In this document: one piece after another, positions 1 through 6,205 of the stretch
How positions within the stretch are numbered: position 1 is the stretch's first letter
Layout of the letters: each line of letters opens with the position of its first letter
DNA from: an uncultured Clostridiaceae bacterium
GTDB lineage: Bacteria > Bacillota > Clostridia > TANB77 > CAG-508
Length of the DNA: 11,132 nucleotides
Direction: 5' to 3'
Assembly: GCA_958402495.1 (NCBI GenBank)
Contig: CATXTS010000058.1
Span: 1-11,132 of the forward strand
Translations under genes and position numbers: made by a program
The notes under the pieces: generated by a model
What the model was told of the DNA's origin: nothing
Databases searched by the model: none
The model's input: only the letters and a program-made list of their open reading frames with translations

Positions 1-1
1 G

Positions 2-223
2 CATGGCGTTGGCTTAGATATTCATGAATATCCCTACATTCATGGAAAAAATGATTTTGTTTTAGAAAATAAAATGGTAGTTACCAATGAGCCAGGTATT
101 TATTTACCAGGAAAATTTGGTGTTCGTATAGAAGATACTACCTTAATTACAAAATCTGGTTGTATAAATTTAACAAAATCGGATAAAAATTATACTATAG
201 TGGATAAAGTAGAGGAAAAATAA
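2..223 (+). CDS. Xaa-Pro aminopeptidase/dipeptidase (M24 family), C-terminal part
   Basis: This is the last 73 codons of a gene whose 5' part lies outside the window. The product is a metallopeptidase of the pita-bread (M24) fold that removes residues in front of proline and acts in cytoplasmic peptide turnover. The fragment carries the family's C-terminal signature in the right order and spacing: HGVGLDIHE at its start (metal- or substrate-contacting His), then NEPGIY and GVRIEDT, whose glutamates are metal ligands in this family. The stop is TAA at 221-223. An M24 peptidase directly upstream of efp is a common Firmicute arrangement (yqhT-efp in Bacillus), which supports the call. A separate promoter appears to precede efp, so co-transcription is possible but not required. 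The exact subtype, aminopeptidase P or prolidase, cannot be decided from this tail. Confidence 0.88.
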   Translation, partial: HGVGLDIHEYPYIHGKNDFVLENKMVVTNEPGIYLPGKFGVRIEDTTLITKSGCINLTKSDKNYTIVDKVEEK

Positions 224-274
224 AGCATTCTAAAAATGGAAATAAGCTATTTCATAAAATAACGTAGCAAAGTA

Positions 275-303
275 TTGATTTTTAGCCTAAATTGTGATAT
301 TAT
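275..303 (+). promoter_or_regulatory. Probable sigma-A promoter of efp
   Basis: TTGATT at 275-280 and TATTAT at 298-303 are separated by 17 bp, and TG at 295-296 makes an extended -10. The likely transcription start is near 310, giving a leader of about 40 nt. The efp ribosome binding site, AGGAAGGGG, lies at 332-340. This is a sequence match only. Confidence 0.6.
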
Positions 304-349
304 AATAATCAATTGTGAAAAAATAACAAATTAGGAAGGGGAAATAACA

Positions 350-916
350 ATGGCAGAAGTATATATGGCAGGAGATTTTAGAAATGGAACTACTTTTGAA
401 ATGGATGGAAATGTGTATAAAGTAGTAGAATTCCAACATGTAAAACCAGGTAAAGGAGCTGCTTTCGTTAGAACAAAATTAAAGAATGTAATTAATGGTT
501 CTGTACTTGAAAAAACATTTAATCCATCTGAAAAATATCCAGGAGCAGAAATTGAGAAAAGAGATATGCAATATTTATATGCAGATGGGGATTTATATTA
601 TTTCATGGATAATGAAACTTATGAGCAAATACCATTAAATAAAGAACAAATTGGAGATGCTTTAAAATATATGAAAGAAAACATGAATGTAAAAATGCTT
701 TCTTATAAAGGAAATGTATTTTCAGTAGAACCACCAATGTTTGTTGAATTAGAAGTTACATATACAGAACCAGGATTTAGTGGAAATACGACAACAACTT
801 CTGGTAAACCAGCTACTTTAGAAAATGGTTATGAAATTTCTGTACCACTATTTATCAATATAGGTGATGTGATTAGAATAGATACCAGAACTGGTGAATA
901 TATGGAAAGAGTTTAA
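350..916 (+). CDS. efp: Elongation factor P
   Basis: EF-P binds ribosomes stalled at polyproline or other slow peptide bonds and promotes peptide-bond formation through the tip of its N-terminal domain. The 188-residue product has the normal length. It shows the KOW-like N-terminal domain (about residues 1-63) with the tip loop HVKPGKGAAF, where Lys35 sits at the position that is post-translationally modified in other bacteria. Two OB-like domains follow (about 66-128 and 130-188), ending in the conserved GDVIRIDTRTGEY. No epmA/epmB-type modification genes are in the window. The ATG start follows a strong Shine-Dalgarno (AGGAAGGGG, 332-340). The next gene begins 20 bp downstream, so the two are probably co-transcribed. 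The identification is secure. Confidence 0.98.
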   Translation: MAEVYMAGDFRNGTTFEMDGNVYKVVEFQHVKPGKGAAFVRTKLKNVINGSVLEKTFNPSEKYPGAEIEKRDMQYLYADGDLYYFMDNETYEQIPLNKEQIGDALKYMKENMNVKMLSYKGNVFSVEPPMFVELEVTYTEPGFSGNTTTTSGKPATLENGYEISVPLFINIGDVIRIDTRTGEYMERV

Positions 917-936
917 AGAAAAGAGGATTTTAAACA

Positions 937-1449
937 ATGTCAGTATTAAGTGATAACTATAAAAGAATTATGTCAGAGATTGAAAATAAAATTTCAAATC
1001 CAGAAGAATGTGAATTTGTGAAAGAAAAGGTCAATGAATTAACAATGCTATTTATGGACGTAATTGATAAGCTTACAGATGTAGCAGATGCTAAAATAAA
1101 AGAGATTGAAGATAAACAAGCAGAAATTGAAAATAAAATGAATCGTGTACAAAGCGCAGTCGATGAGATTGAAAATGATATTTACTCTGAAGAGGAAGGT
1201 TTTGATTTTGAAATCGTATGTCCTTACTGTAATCATGAATTTGTAGCAGAAATAAATGCTGGCGAAGAAATGAAAAAAGAAGTAGGATGCCCAGATTGCC
1301 ATAACATCATTGAACTAGACTGGAATGATGAAGAAGATGAGGGTGAGTGTCAAGGACATTGTGATGGTTGTCATGGTTGTTCTGAAGAAGAAGAGTCTGA
1401 AAATGAAGAAGATATAGAAGACAGTGATAATAACGAAGATGATATGTAA
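937..1449 (+). CDS. Zinc-ribbon protein with acidic tail (CD1247 N-terminal-domain-like)
   Basis: The 170-residue product resembles the small clostridial proteins annotated as CD1247 N-terminal domain-containing, whose function is unknown. Residues about 5-85 are charged and helical, likely a coiled coil. A zinc-ribbon-like pair of knuckles follows: CPYC at 95-98 and CPDC at 118-121. The C-terminal part is extremely acidic, with a second cysteine cluster (C138, C142, C145, C148) in a Cys/His/Gly-rich stretch. There is no signal peptide or membrane segment, so it is probably cytoplasmic. It starts 20 bp after efp with an AAAGAGGA ribosome binding site and ends at the two-way terminator, so it is the last gene of the efp operon. 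Linkage to efp suggests a translation-related or housekeeping role, but that is inference. Confidence 0.85.
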   Translation: MSVLSDNYKRIMSEIENKISNPEECEFVKEKVNELTMLFMDVIDKLTDVADAKIKEIEDKQAEIENKMNRVQSAVDEIENDIYSEEEGFDFEIVCPYCNHEFVAEINAGEEMKKEVGCPDCHNIIELDWNDEEDEGECQGHCDGCHGCSEEEESENEEDIEDSDNNEDDM

Positions 1450-1450
1450 A

Positions 1451-1485
1451 AAAGAAGGAAAGTAAATGCTACTTTCCTTCTTTTT
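1451..1485. terminator. Bidirectional rho-independent terminator
   Basis: A perfect 14-bp stem (AAAGAAGGAAAGTA at 1451-1464 with its complement at 1470-1483) encloses a 5-nt loop. It is followed by T's on the plus strand and by a T-run on the minus strand (A's at 1448-1453). It lies between the converging zinc-ribbon gene and M23 peptidase gene and can end both transcripts. Confidence 0.9.
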
Positions 1486-1490
1486 ATGTA

Positions 1491-2091
1491 TTAAAAATAA
1501 GTTAGGGGATTGACATATTCATTATGTAGTCGAAATCCTAAGTGTAGATGGGGACCAGTGGTAGCACCATTCGTAGGTTTACCAGTATCATCATGGTAAG
1601 TATTTCCGGGGTACACCATAGACATATTTAGGACCAACATGTCCAATGACTTGTCCTTGCACAACCGTATCACCTACAGAGACCAAATAGTTGGGAGAAA
1701 CATGGCAATAAGTAATCTTTAAATCACCAGAGGTTAGTGTAATGGTATAGCCACCACCGCCTAAGAAGCCAACATAAGTAATTTGACCATCTATAACAGC
1801 AATAAATTGACTACCTTGTGGAGCACCAATATCAATTCCTTTATGATAGGAACTGGCACCTGCAGTAGGAGATGTTCGTTTACCAAAATAAGAGTTGATT
1901 TTCGTATAACCGGGTGTTGGCCAGGCAAAGCCAGAGGGACTAATGGTAAATTCATCATAAAAAGTATTCTCTTGTGATGGAATATAACCATTAACAAGTA
2001 AAGGATAGCTAAATAAACAAGAGAGCAAAAAAATGAAGGCGATAAGTGTTATAAGTATAGAATAAAAAGGCTTAAAAAAACCACCAGACAT
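1491..2091 (-). pseudogene. M23 (LytM-type) peptidase, membrane-anchored, frameshifted
   Basis: M23 peptidases are zinc endopeptidases that cut peptidoglycan cross-bridges. The reading frame breaks in a run of four G (1608-1611 on the plus strand; C's on the coding strand). Removing one base restores a 199-residue protein. In that protein residues 8-33 form one membrane segment, HKGID supplies ligands His83 and Asp87, YCH contains His130, and HLHLG supplies His181/His183. Without repair the product ends as GVPRKYLP and lacks the HLH motif, so it should be inactive. I place the start at the ATG at 2091-2089 because a near-perfect Shine-Dalgarno (AGAAAGGAGA) lies at 2101-2110. An upstream in-frame ATG at 2151 overlaps the gtrA-like stop as ATGA but has a poor ribosome binding site. 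The break could also be a sequencing error or a CCC-C frameshift site. Confidence 0.82.
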
Positions 2092-2147
2092 AAAGAAAAA
2101 TCTCCTTTCTAAATCTGATAGCCCCTTTTTTATAAATATATCCTCAT

Positions 2148-2564
2148 TCATTTCTTGAAAGCAAAGAATTTGCTTATAAAGAAATTTAAAATAATAACAA
2201 TAACAGTCATAATGCATTTACTTACCATAGCAGGAATTGGGCAGAAGGCAAATAGAATAGCACATCCAACCGATTCAATAACCATGGTAACTGCACGACC
2301 TAATATAAATTTAAAAAACTCTGTCCACTTTTGTTTAGCAGTTTCTGCTTTAGAATGAAATACCATATTACGATTGGTAAAGTAGGCAAATAATACAGCA
2401 GCTATGATAGCAATATTATTAGATGGATTTTCTCCTATTGGTGTAAAAGTATTTAAAACATAAAATACACCAAGATTCACAAGGGTTGTTAAGACACCAA
2501 AAATACCATAAAATATAACTTCTTTTGTACATACTTTTTTAATGAGTTCTTTTAATTTTTCCAT
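2148..2564 (-). CDS. GtrA-like four-helix membrane protein
   Basis: The 138-residue protein matches the GtrA/DPMS family in length and pattern. Family members are small membrane proteins thought to help move polyprenyl-linked sugars across the membrane for decoration of cell-envelope polymers. A short basic N-terminus (residues 1-14) is followed by four hydrophobic segments at about 16-40, 47-66, 84-106 and 113-134, and the protein ends in lysines (FFAFKK). The FTNRNMVF stretch after helix 2 resembles the conserved NK/NR-x-W/V-F region of the family. The ATG at 2564 follows a weak GAGAG purine stretch. The M23 peptidase gene follows on the same strand, so the pair looks like a small envelope operon. 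No glycosyltransferase partner is in the window, so the substrate is unknown. Confidence 0.87.
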   Translation of the reverse strand: MEKLKELIKKVCTKEVIFYGIFGVLTTLVNLGVFYVLNTFTPIGENPSNNIAIIAAVLFAYFTNRNMVFHSKAETAKQKWTEFFKFILGRAVTMVIESVGCAILFAFCPIPAMVSKCIMTVIVIILNFFISKFFAFKK

Positions 2565-2606
2565 TTCTTATCACTCTCAATTTCTTATTTTATTCTTTTG
2601 ATAAGC

Positions 2607-2612
2607 ATTATA
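2607..2612 (-). promoter_or_regulatory. Possible -10 box for the gtrA-like/M23 operon
   Basis: A perfect TATAAT (minus strand) lies about 43 bp upstream of the GtrA-like start. The best -35 candidate, TTGCTT (2633-2638), is 20 bp away, which is longer than optimal, so this is only a candidate. Confidence 0.4.
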
Positions 2613-2738
2613 CTAACATAGATTAGATAGAAAAGCAAGAAAATGCTTATACAAAATAGAAAAAGCCACATACCATAATTTTAGAATTGGCAGGTGGTAA
2701 AAGTCTAGCTTTTTGGATATCATAAAGAAAACAGTAAC

Positions 2739-3665
2739 TTATTTCTTTTGTGTATATTCCTGTGCTTTTTTCTTGATTTCTTTTCTAAGTAGAAATTTAT
2801 CTAGTATAAGAACATGATTTATAAATTGCGTCTCTGGAAAAAGAGATTCTAAATTTTTCTCTACTGTAGGAGAATCTGAAAGAATATAACTTTTTCCATC
2901 TTCTAAACAAATCATATTTAGCATCCAATCTTTACTATATTGCTTGAAAAAGTGGTAAACTTCTGATAAGCGGTCCATAATAAAGTCTTTTTTTAAAACT
3001 AAAAGTTGACCAAAGACTTTAGGAAGTAAAGAAGAGGTATATTCTATCTTCATGTCATTGGCTAAAGCAGAGGTTAAATCTTTTTCAATAAGACTTTGAC
3101 AAGATAAAAAGTAAGCAGTTCCCCAATCATTTGTTAAGTGGCTAATAGCTAATAATTCTTGATAAGCTTGGATGTCTCGAGCTGTTGTAATTGAAGCTTT
3201 TAAGTTAAGCGTATTATCCAAAATACCTGCAATTAGTAATTTACAAAGATTGACATCTAATATATCTTGCATTTTTTCTTCTTTGAATTTTTCATAGATG
3301 AGCGTGCAAACAGAACCTATGAATTCAATATGTAAATTTACAGAAGGTTTAGTTCGCCAAGTGGTTTCCCAACCTAAATGATGGTCTATAATTTCTATAA
3401 TATTTTCTTTTTGAACAATAGTGTCCATGAAAGCTGGATTAGATACATCTAAAATAATAAATTGGTCTTCCATATCAGGTTGATAGTTATCAAAATGAAA
3501 GCCTAACTCTTGAATAAGAGGACAGATACTTTCATTAAATTGGGAAGTAGAAACAATTTGTACATGAGTTCCTTTTTCTTTTAAGAGTCTTCCATAAGCA
3601 AAGCAGCTAGCATAAGCATCTATGTCTATGTAACCACTTCCAGAAGTTATAATTATCTTTTTCAC
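2739..3665 (-). CDS. DHH/DHHA2 phosphoesterase, PPX1/PpaC-like
   Basis: The 308-residue protein has the two-domain layout of family II inorganic pyrophosphatases and the related PPX1/prune exopolyphosphatases, which are Mn2+-dependent cytoplasmic phosphohydrolases. Seen motifs: motif I SGSGYIDIDA (Asp14, Asp16), motif II ILDVSNP (Asp73), motif III IDHH (Asp94-His95-His96) and motif IV GILDNT (Asp150). A DHHA2 domain follows from about residue 185, with a basic LRKEIKKK near the end that may match the pyrophosphatase RKK motif. The first histidine of bacterial pyrophosphatase motif I (GHxxPD) is absent here, as it is in PPX1/prune. The substrate may therefore be polyphosphate, a nucleotide or another phosphoester rather than pyrophosphate. 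The start is GTG at 3665 behind GAGAGG. The tRNA-Trp gene and its terminator lie upstream on the same strand. Confidence 0.85.
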   Translation of the reverse strand: MKKIIITSGSGYIDIDAYASCFAYGRLLKEKGTHVQIVSTSQFNESICPLIQELGFHFDNYQPDMEDQFIILDVSNPAFMDTIVQKENIIEIIDHHLGWETTWRTKPSVNLHIEFIGSVCTLIYEKFKEEKMQDILDVNLCKLLIAGILDNTLNLKASITTARDIQAYQELLAISHLTNDWGTAYFLSCQSLIEKDLTSALANDMKIEYTSSLLPKVFGQLLVLKKDFIMDRLSEVYHFFKQYSKDWMLNMICLEDGKSYILSDSPTVEKNLESLFPETQFINHVLILDKFLLRKEIKKKAQEYTQKK

Positions 3666-3730
3666 TTTTACCTCTCTTTCTTATAAAAAGATTATCATAT
3701 AAATAAAGAATAGGCAATAAAAAATTTTAA

Positions 3731-3765
3731 AAATAAAAAAAGCTTGATAATATAATTATCAAACT
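3731..3765 (-). terminator. Terminator of tRNA-Trp
   Basis: On the minus strand an 11-bp stem with one G-U pair (3755-3765 with 3741-3751) and a 3-nt loop is followed by TTTTTTTATTTTT. It begins two bases downstream of the tRNA 3' CCA. Confidence 0.88.
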
Positions 3766-3766
3766 T

Positions 3767-3841
3767 TGGCAGGGGTAGAAGGATTTGAACCCTCACAGGC
3801 AGTTTTGGAGACTGATGTGCTACCATTAACACTATACCCCT
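3767..3841 (-). tRNA. tRNA-Trp (CCA anticodon)
   Basis: The 75-nt minus-strand cloverleaf has acceptor AGGGGTA/TACCCCT, D stem GTGT/GCAC, anticodon loop CTCCAAA (anticodon CCA, Trp), a 4-nt variable loop, T arm GAGGG/CCTTC with loop TTCAAAT, discriminator G and an encoded CCA. The layout matches Firmicute tRNA-Trp. The top anticodon-stem pair (27-43) is a T/C mismatch, a small oddity that should not prevent folding. Confidence 0.96.
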
Positions 3842-3854
3842 ATATAGAACAGTT

Positions 3855-4084
3855 ATTATCTTAGCATAAAAAAAAAGAATATGCAATAGAAAAATAAAAT
3901 TTTCTTATAAGAAATTACCAATATATTCTATAAATTTTATAGTTTGCATTTCACACACTGTTCTTTTCATTGGATGACTTTTTTGCAAACAAAAAAACAA
4001 CCAGATTTTATTTTTCTGATTGATTTCATAACGTATCTGTTTATAAGAGTTCAACCAGATACGTCATTGGTGGAGGTGAGGAGA
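3855..4084. repeat. Direct repeat R1a (230 bp): left bracket of the inserted segment
   Basis: This is a near-identical copy (about 5 differences in 230 bp, no indels by eye) of 9028-9257. Read on the minus strand, R1 consists of the last 17 nt of ssrA (ending CCTCCACCA), the ssrA terminator (8-bp stem 3998-4005/4015-4022, then T7), a spacer, and the tRNA-Trp promoter. Here it adjoins tRNA-Trp, so the native order was ssrA - R1 - tRNA-Trp. This copy keeps the working promoter but has only an orphan ssrA 3' tip and terminator. Identity stops at 4084, inside the ssrA-derived bases. Confidence 0.95.
3858..3886 (-). promoter_or_regulatory. Promoter of tRNA-Trp
   Basis: On the minus strand TTGCAT (3881-3886) and TAAGAT (3858-3863) are 17 bp apart, with TG one base before the -10 (extended -10). 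It starts about 17 bp upstream of the tRNA. The whole promoter lies inside repeat R1a and is therefore duplicated at 9031-9059. Confidence 0.7.
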
Positions 4085-4235
4085 ATGTTTTTTATAGTTT
4101 TAAGACAATTCTTCTTTTCTTAAAAAGTTTCTAATGTCACTATTAAGCCATTTCCTACCATTTTATTGTTTTTCGTTATCAATCATATATTTATGTTTTT
4201 TTAGTTAAGCGTGCACATAGCGTGTACAGCTTTTC
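4085..4235. other. Unique junction segment between R1a and R2a
   Basis: I see no gene in these 151 bp of AT-rich DNA between the two repeats. Because it follows a 17-nt copy of the ssrA 3' end and contains paired GTGYACA sites at 4209-4230, it may be the arm of an old integrase attachment site. It shows no clear match to either end of the insertion sequence at 7186-9027. Confidence 0.5.
4209..4230. repeat. Two 11-bp tandem sites, GCGTGYACA type
   Basis: GCGTGCACATA and GCGTGTACAGC lie head to tail with an 11-bp period, one DNA turn. A similar pair (TCGTGTACAAA, GCGTGTATGAT) lies at 5924-5945. Helically phased direct repeats of this kind are typical arm-binding sites of tyrosine integrases near element ends. 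No integrase gene remains, so the role is inferred. Confidence 0.45.
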
Positions 4236-4434
4236 CTATACAATATTTAATATTGCAACCGCTTTTTCTTTCTATTATCTGCAATATAATATACGCACAT
4301 GGATTTTTATTTGTTACAATGTTACAACAGATGTCGCATTTACTTTTACTTACTCTTATAAGACTTATATTCTTTTTGTTACAAAGCATAGGTAATACTA
4401 ACTATGCTAAAAAAATGACTTAGGCTTGCCCTAA
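4236..4434. repeat. Direct repeat R2a (199 bp)
   Basis: This matches 6982-7180 with about 6 differences and no indels. It holds a small dyad (AGCATAG at 4386-4392, CTATGCT at 4402-4408) and a cysteine-rich minus-strand open frame that is also open in R2b. That frame has no ribosome binding site and its few changes alter amino acids, so I do not call it a gene. R2a lies just beyond the 3' end of the MFS gene, while R2b lies immediately left of the insertion sequence. Confidence 0.92.
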
Positions 4435-4447
4435 CGAGCAAAGCCTA
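4421..4447 (-). terminator. Probable terminator of the MFS gene
   Basis: TAGGCTTTGC/GCAAGCCTA (minus strand) forms a stem of about 9 bp with one bulged base and an 8-nt loop. AGTCA and then seven T's follow on the minus strand. The T-run is offset by five bases, so this is a moderate candidate. It straddles the end of R2a. Confidence 0.5.
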
Positions 4448-4496
4448 GCCATTTTCATATTGTATTATTTCCTTTTTTATAAAATATATTAAGATT

Positions 4497-5756
4497 TTAC
4501 TCCACATATTCTATATCTTGTTTGTTATATTCTTCTGGATTTAATCCAATCCTTTTTTTCATATATTTTAATACAAGTAATATGACAGTTAATCCGACTA
4601 CACCTACAATTAAATATGATGTACTTGTGTTATAAAACTCTAATAATAATCCCCCTAAAAAGCTAATGACTATCTCTCCAATATTTTTTATTAGATTACT
4701 TGTAGATAAAATTTTAGACCTAATATTAGAATTTGTAAAATTAGTAACATATCTGTCTTCTAACACCCAATATGGACCTCTAAAGAAATGATGTATAAAA
4801 AATGCAAACATAATTATTATAATTGTAAAATAAAAATTCAACTTTAAATTACCTATAATTCCAACTATAATAAAAGATAAAAATATTGGCACTGATATAA
4901 ATGATAAGGTTTTATTTTTTAAAGTATTATGTATTTTATCTTGATATCTTACTGAGAAACATTGTACAAGAGTTAATATTGCAAAAATAATACCAAAATA
5001 TTGTGGAGATACCTGTAAATCTGTTAATAAACTTTTTTCATAAGTAGAAATCATTATTAACACTCCTACAAATATGGATGTAAAGAGAAATAATGATTTT
5101 AATCTTTTAGATTTCAAAATAAATTTTAATCCTTGCTGAATATCTTTTATTGATTTCGATATAGTTGTCTTTTTCTCTTTTGGTATTTCTATTTCTTCAA
5201 ATCTATAGGCTATGATTACAGCTACTAATGACATTAAGCTAGATAAAACAATTGGTACATAGGGATTAATAACAAATAGGTAACCTGTAATTGTTGATGT
5301 AATAGCTCCTATCGCATAACTTAAAGAAGAACCTTTAGCATTTATATTTCTAAATGAGTTTTTACCTTTACATATGTTTGTACAATCATATAATAAAGTA
5401 TTTCTAGCAATATCTTTTATAGCATTTCCAAAAGCAGACATAAAATATGCAATAATTAAAATTGCAAAATTATTAGCAAAAATCATCATTGTTATTTGAA
5501 TCGTTGCAAATATAGTTCCTAATATTAATGCTTTTCTACTACCAATCCTTTCAATTAAAGTACTAGATGGTATTTGAAGCAATAATAAAAATTAAGAATA
5601 TATAGACTCTGCATACATTACTTTTGCTGGAGCAATTCCTTTTATTTCTGTCAAAAATAAAAATATAATTGCGCTATAAAATAAAGGGTCCCAACCCAAA
5701 CCTTTATATATAGGAAATATTCTTCTATTAAATTTCATTGCAATATCTGTTTTCAT
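4497..5756 (-). pseudogene. MFS transporter, interrupted by one in-frame stop
   Basis: Major facilitator family proteins export or import small solutes using the proton gradient. From the ATG at 5756-5754, preceded by an ideal AAAGGAG (5763-5769), the frame is open for 54 codons. It meets TAA at 5592-5594 and then continues without shift for 364 more codons to 4497. Restored, it is 419 residues with about 12 membrane segments, normal for the family. N-terminal features include IYKGLGWDPLFYS and, just after the stop, IPSSTLIERIGSRKALILG, a version of the family's loop 2-3 motif (D/E-R-x-G-x-R/K). The open part starting at MLQIPSST lacks the first helices and is unlikely to work. Since only one base need differ, loss may be recent, or an assembly error. 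A promoter and terminators flank it, so it was an independent cargo gene. The substrate is unknown; drug efflux is plausible. Confidence 0.85.
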
Positions 5757-5805
5757 TGCCTTCTCCTTTGCATTTTATAAATAATTATGCTATTAGGCTA
5801 TAAGC

Positions 5806-5834
5806 AATATATCATACAACCATATAATTTTCAA
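5806..5834 (-). promoter_or_regulatory. Promoter of the MFS gene
   Basis: On the minus strand TTGAAA (5829-5834) and TATATT (5806-5811) are 17 bp apart, with TG one base before the -10. The transcript would begin near 5799, about 43 nt upstream of the MFS ATG. Confidence 0.65.
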
Positions 5835-5850
5835 CATAACTTTTTACATA

Positions 5851-5885
5851 AAAAACGACTAGGATTTTTATTCCTAATCGTTTTT
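5851..5885 (-). terminator. Terminator upstream of the MFS gene
   Basis: AAAAACGATTAGGA and TCCTAGTCGTTTTT (minus strand) form a 14-bp stem with one G-U pair around a 7-nt loop, with the T's inside the arm. On the plus strand the same position is a C/A mismatch, so the minus-strand direction is favoured. It would insulate the MFS promoter from leftward transcription of the HD-domain gene. Confidence 0.7.
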
Positions 5886-5923
5886 TCATTCAAATAGAAG
5901 CCTGTTAATTTGTTTTTTATAAA

Positions 5924-5945
5924 TCGTGTACAAAGCGTGTATGAT
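5924..5945. repeat. Second pair of GCGTGTACA-type 11-bp sites
   Basis: TCGTGTACAAA and GCGTGTATGAT lie in tandem with an 11-bp period, matching the pair at 4209-4230 in sequence, period and orientation. The two pairs bracket the MFS gene and its control regions. Confidence 0.42.
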
Positions 5946-5972
5946 TAATTTCTAATCACTATAAACCACTAT

Positions 5973-6186
5973 TTAAACAGTTATTTTTAAAATTGGTGGA
6001 GGTTGGTTACCCAAAAGTGAACTCTCTAATTCACTTAATTTGGGTATTCTTTCCTCATAATATTTGTTCTGTGTTGTAAACACAATCGTTATATTGTCAT
6101 CATATAAATATATTTTATATACTAGCATATTGATTAACATTTGTCTACACTTTATATCGTCAATATAGTTTTCTAATTTCCGTCAA
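5973..6186 (-). pseudogene. Serine recombinase, C-terminal fragment
   Basis: The minus strand encodes about 70 residues running from KLENYIDDIKCRQML through LYDDNITIVF and RIPKLSELESS to a TAA at 5973-5975. The pattern of a short helix (KCRQMLINML), then YLYDDNITIVFTT, then an ELESS motif is that of the C-terminal tail of large serine recombinases (resolvase/invertase superfamily) carried by Firmicute integrative elements. Upstream the frame hits TGA, and the HD-domain gene begins only 20 bp away. The catalytic domain and recombinase domain are therefore gone, and there is no start codon or ribosome binding site. A shorter related tail sits in the opposite direction at 10187-10249, about 80% identical over 70 nt. 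This is a relic of a mobile element; the identification rests on recognised tail motifs. Confidence 0.75.
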
Positions 6187-6205
6187 TTAACAAAGTAAAT
6201 TTAAG

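Noticed and set aside
1048..1302. Minus-strand hydrophobic frame of 84 codons
   Set aside because: It is the antisense shadow of the acidic/coiled-coil zinc-ribbon gene.
3695..3886. Minus-strand frame of 63 codons over the tRNA
   Set aside because: It runs through the tRNA-Trp gene and its terminator, so it is not a real gene.
4085..4235. Internally deleted copy of the IS, as the circle-capture model would predict
   Set aside because: By eye neither end matches the IS termini. Only a vague pyrimidine-rich resemblance is present, so it cannot be claimed.
5592..5594. TAA reassigned to a sense codon
   Set aside because: TAA is the normal stop of most genes in the window, including the tmRNA tag, so recoding is not credible.
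5992..6003. ATTGGTGGAGGT here equals 12 bp of the ssrA 3' end and could be a third attachment core
   Set aside because: It is the complement of the proline codons in the recombinase tail, and the same bases occur in the related tail at 10249-10260. The match to ssrA is best explained by chance.
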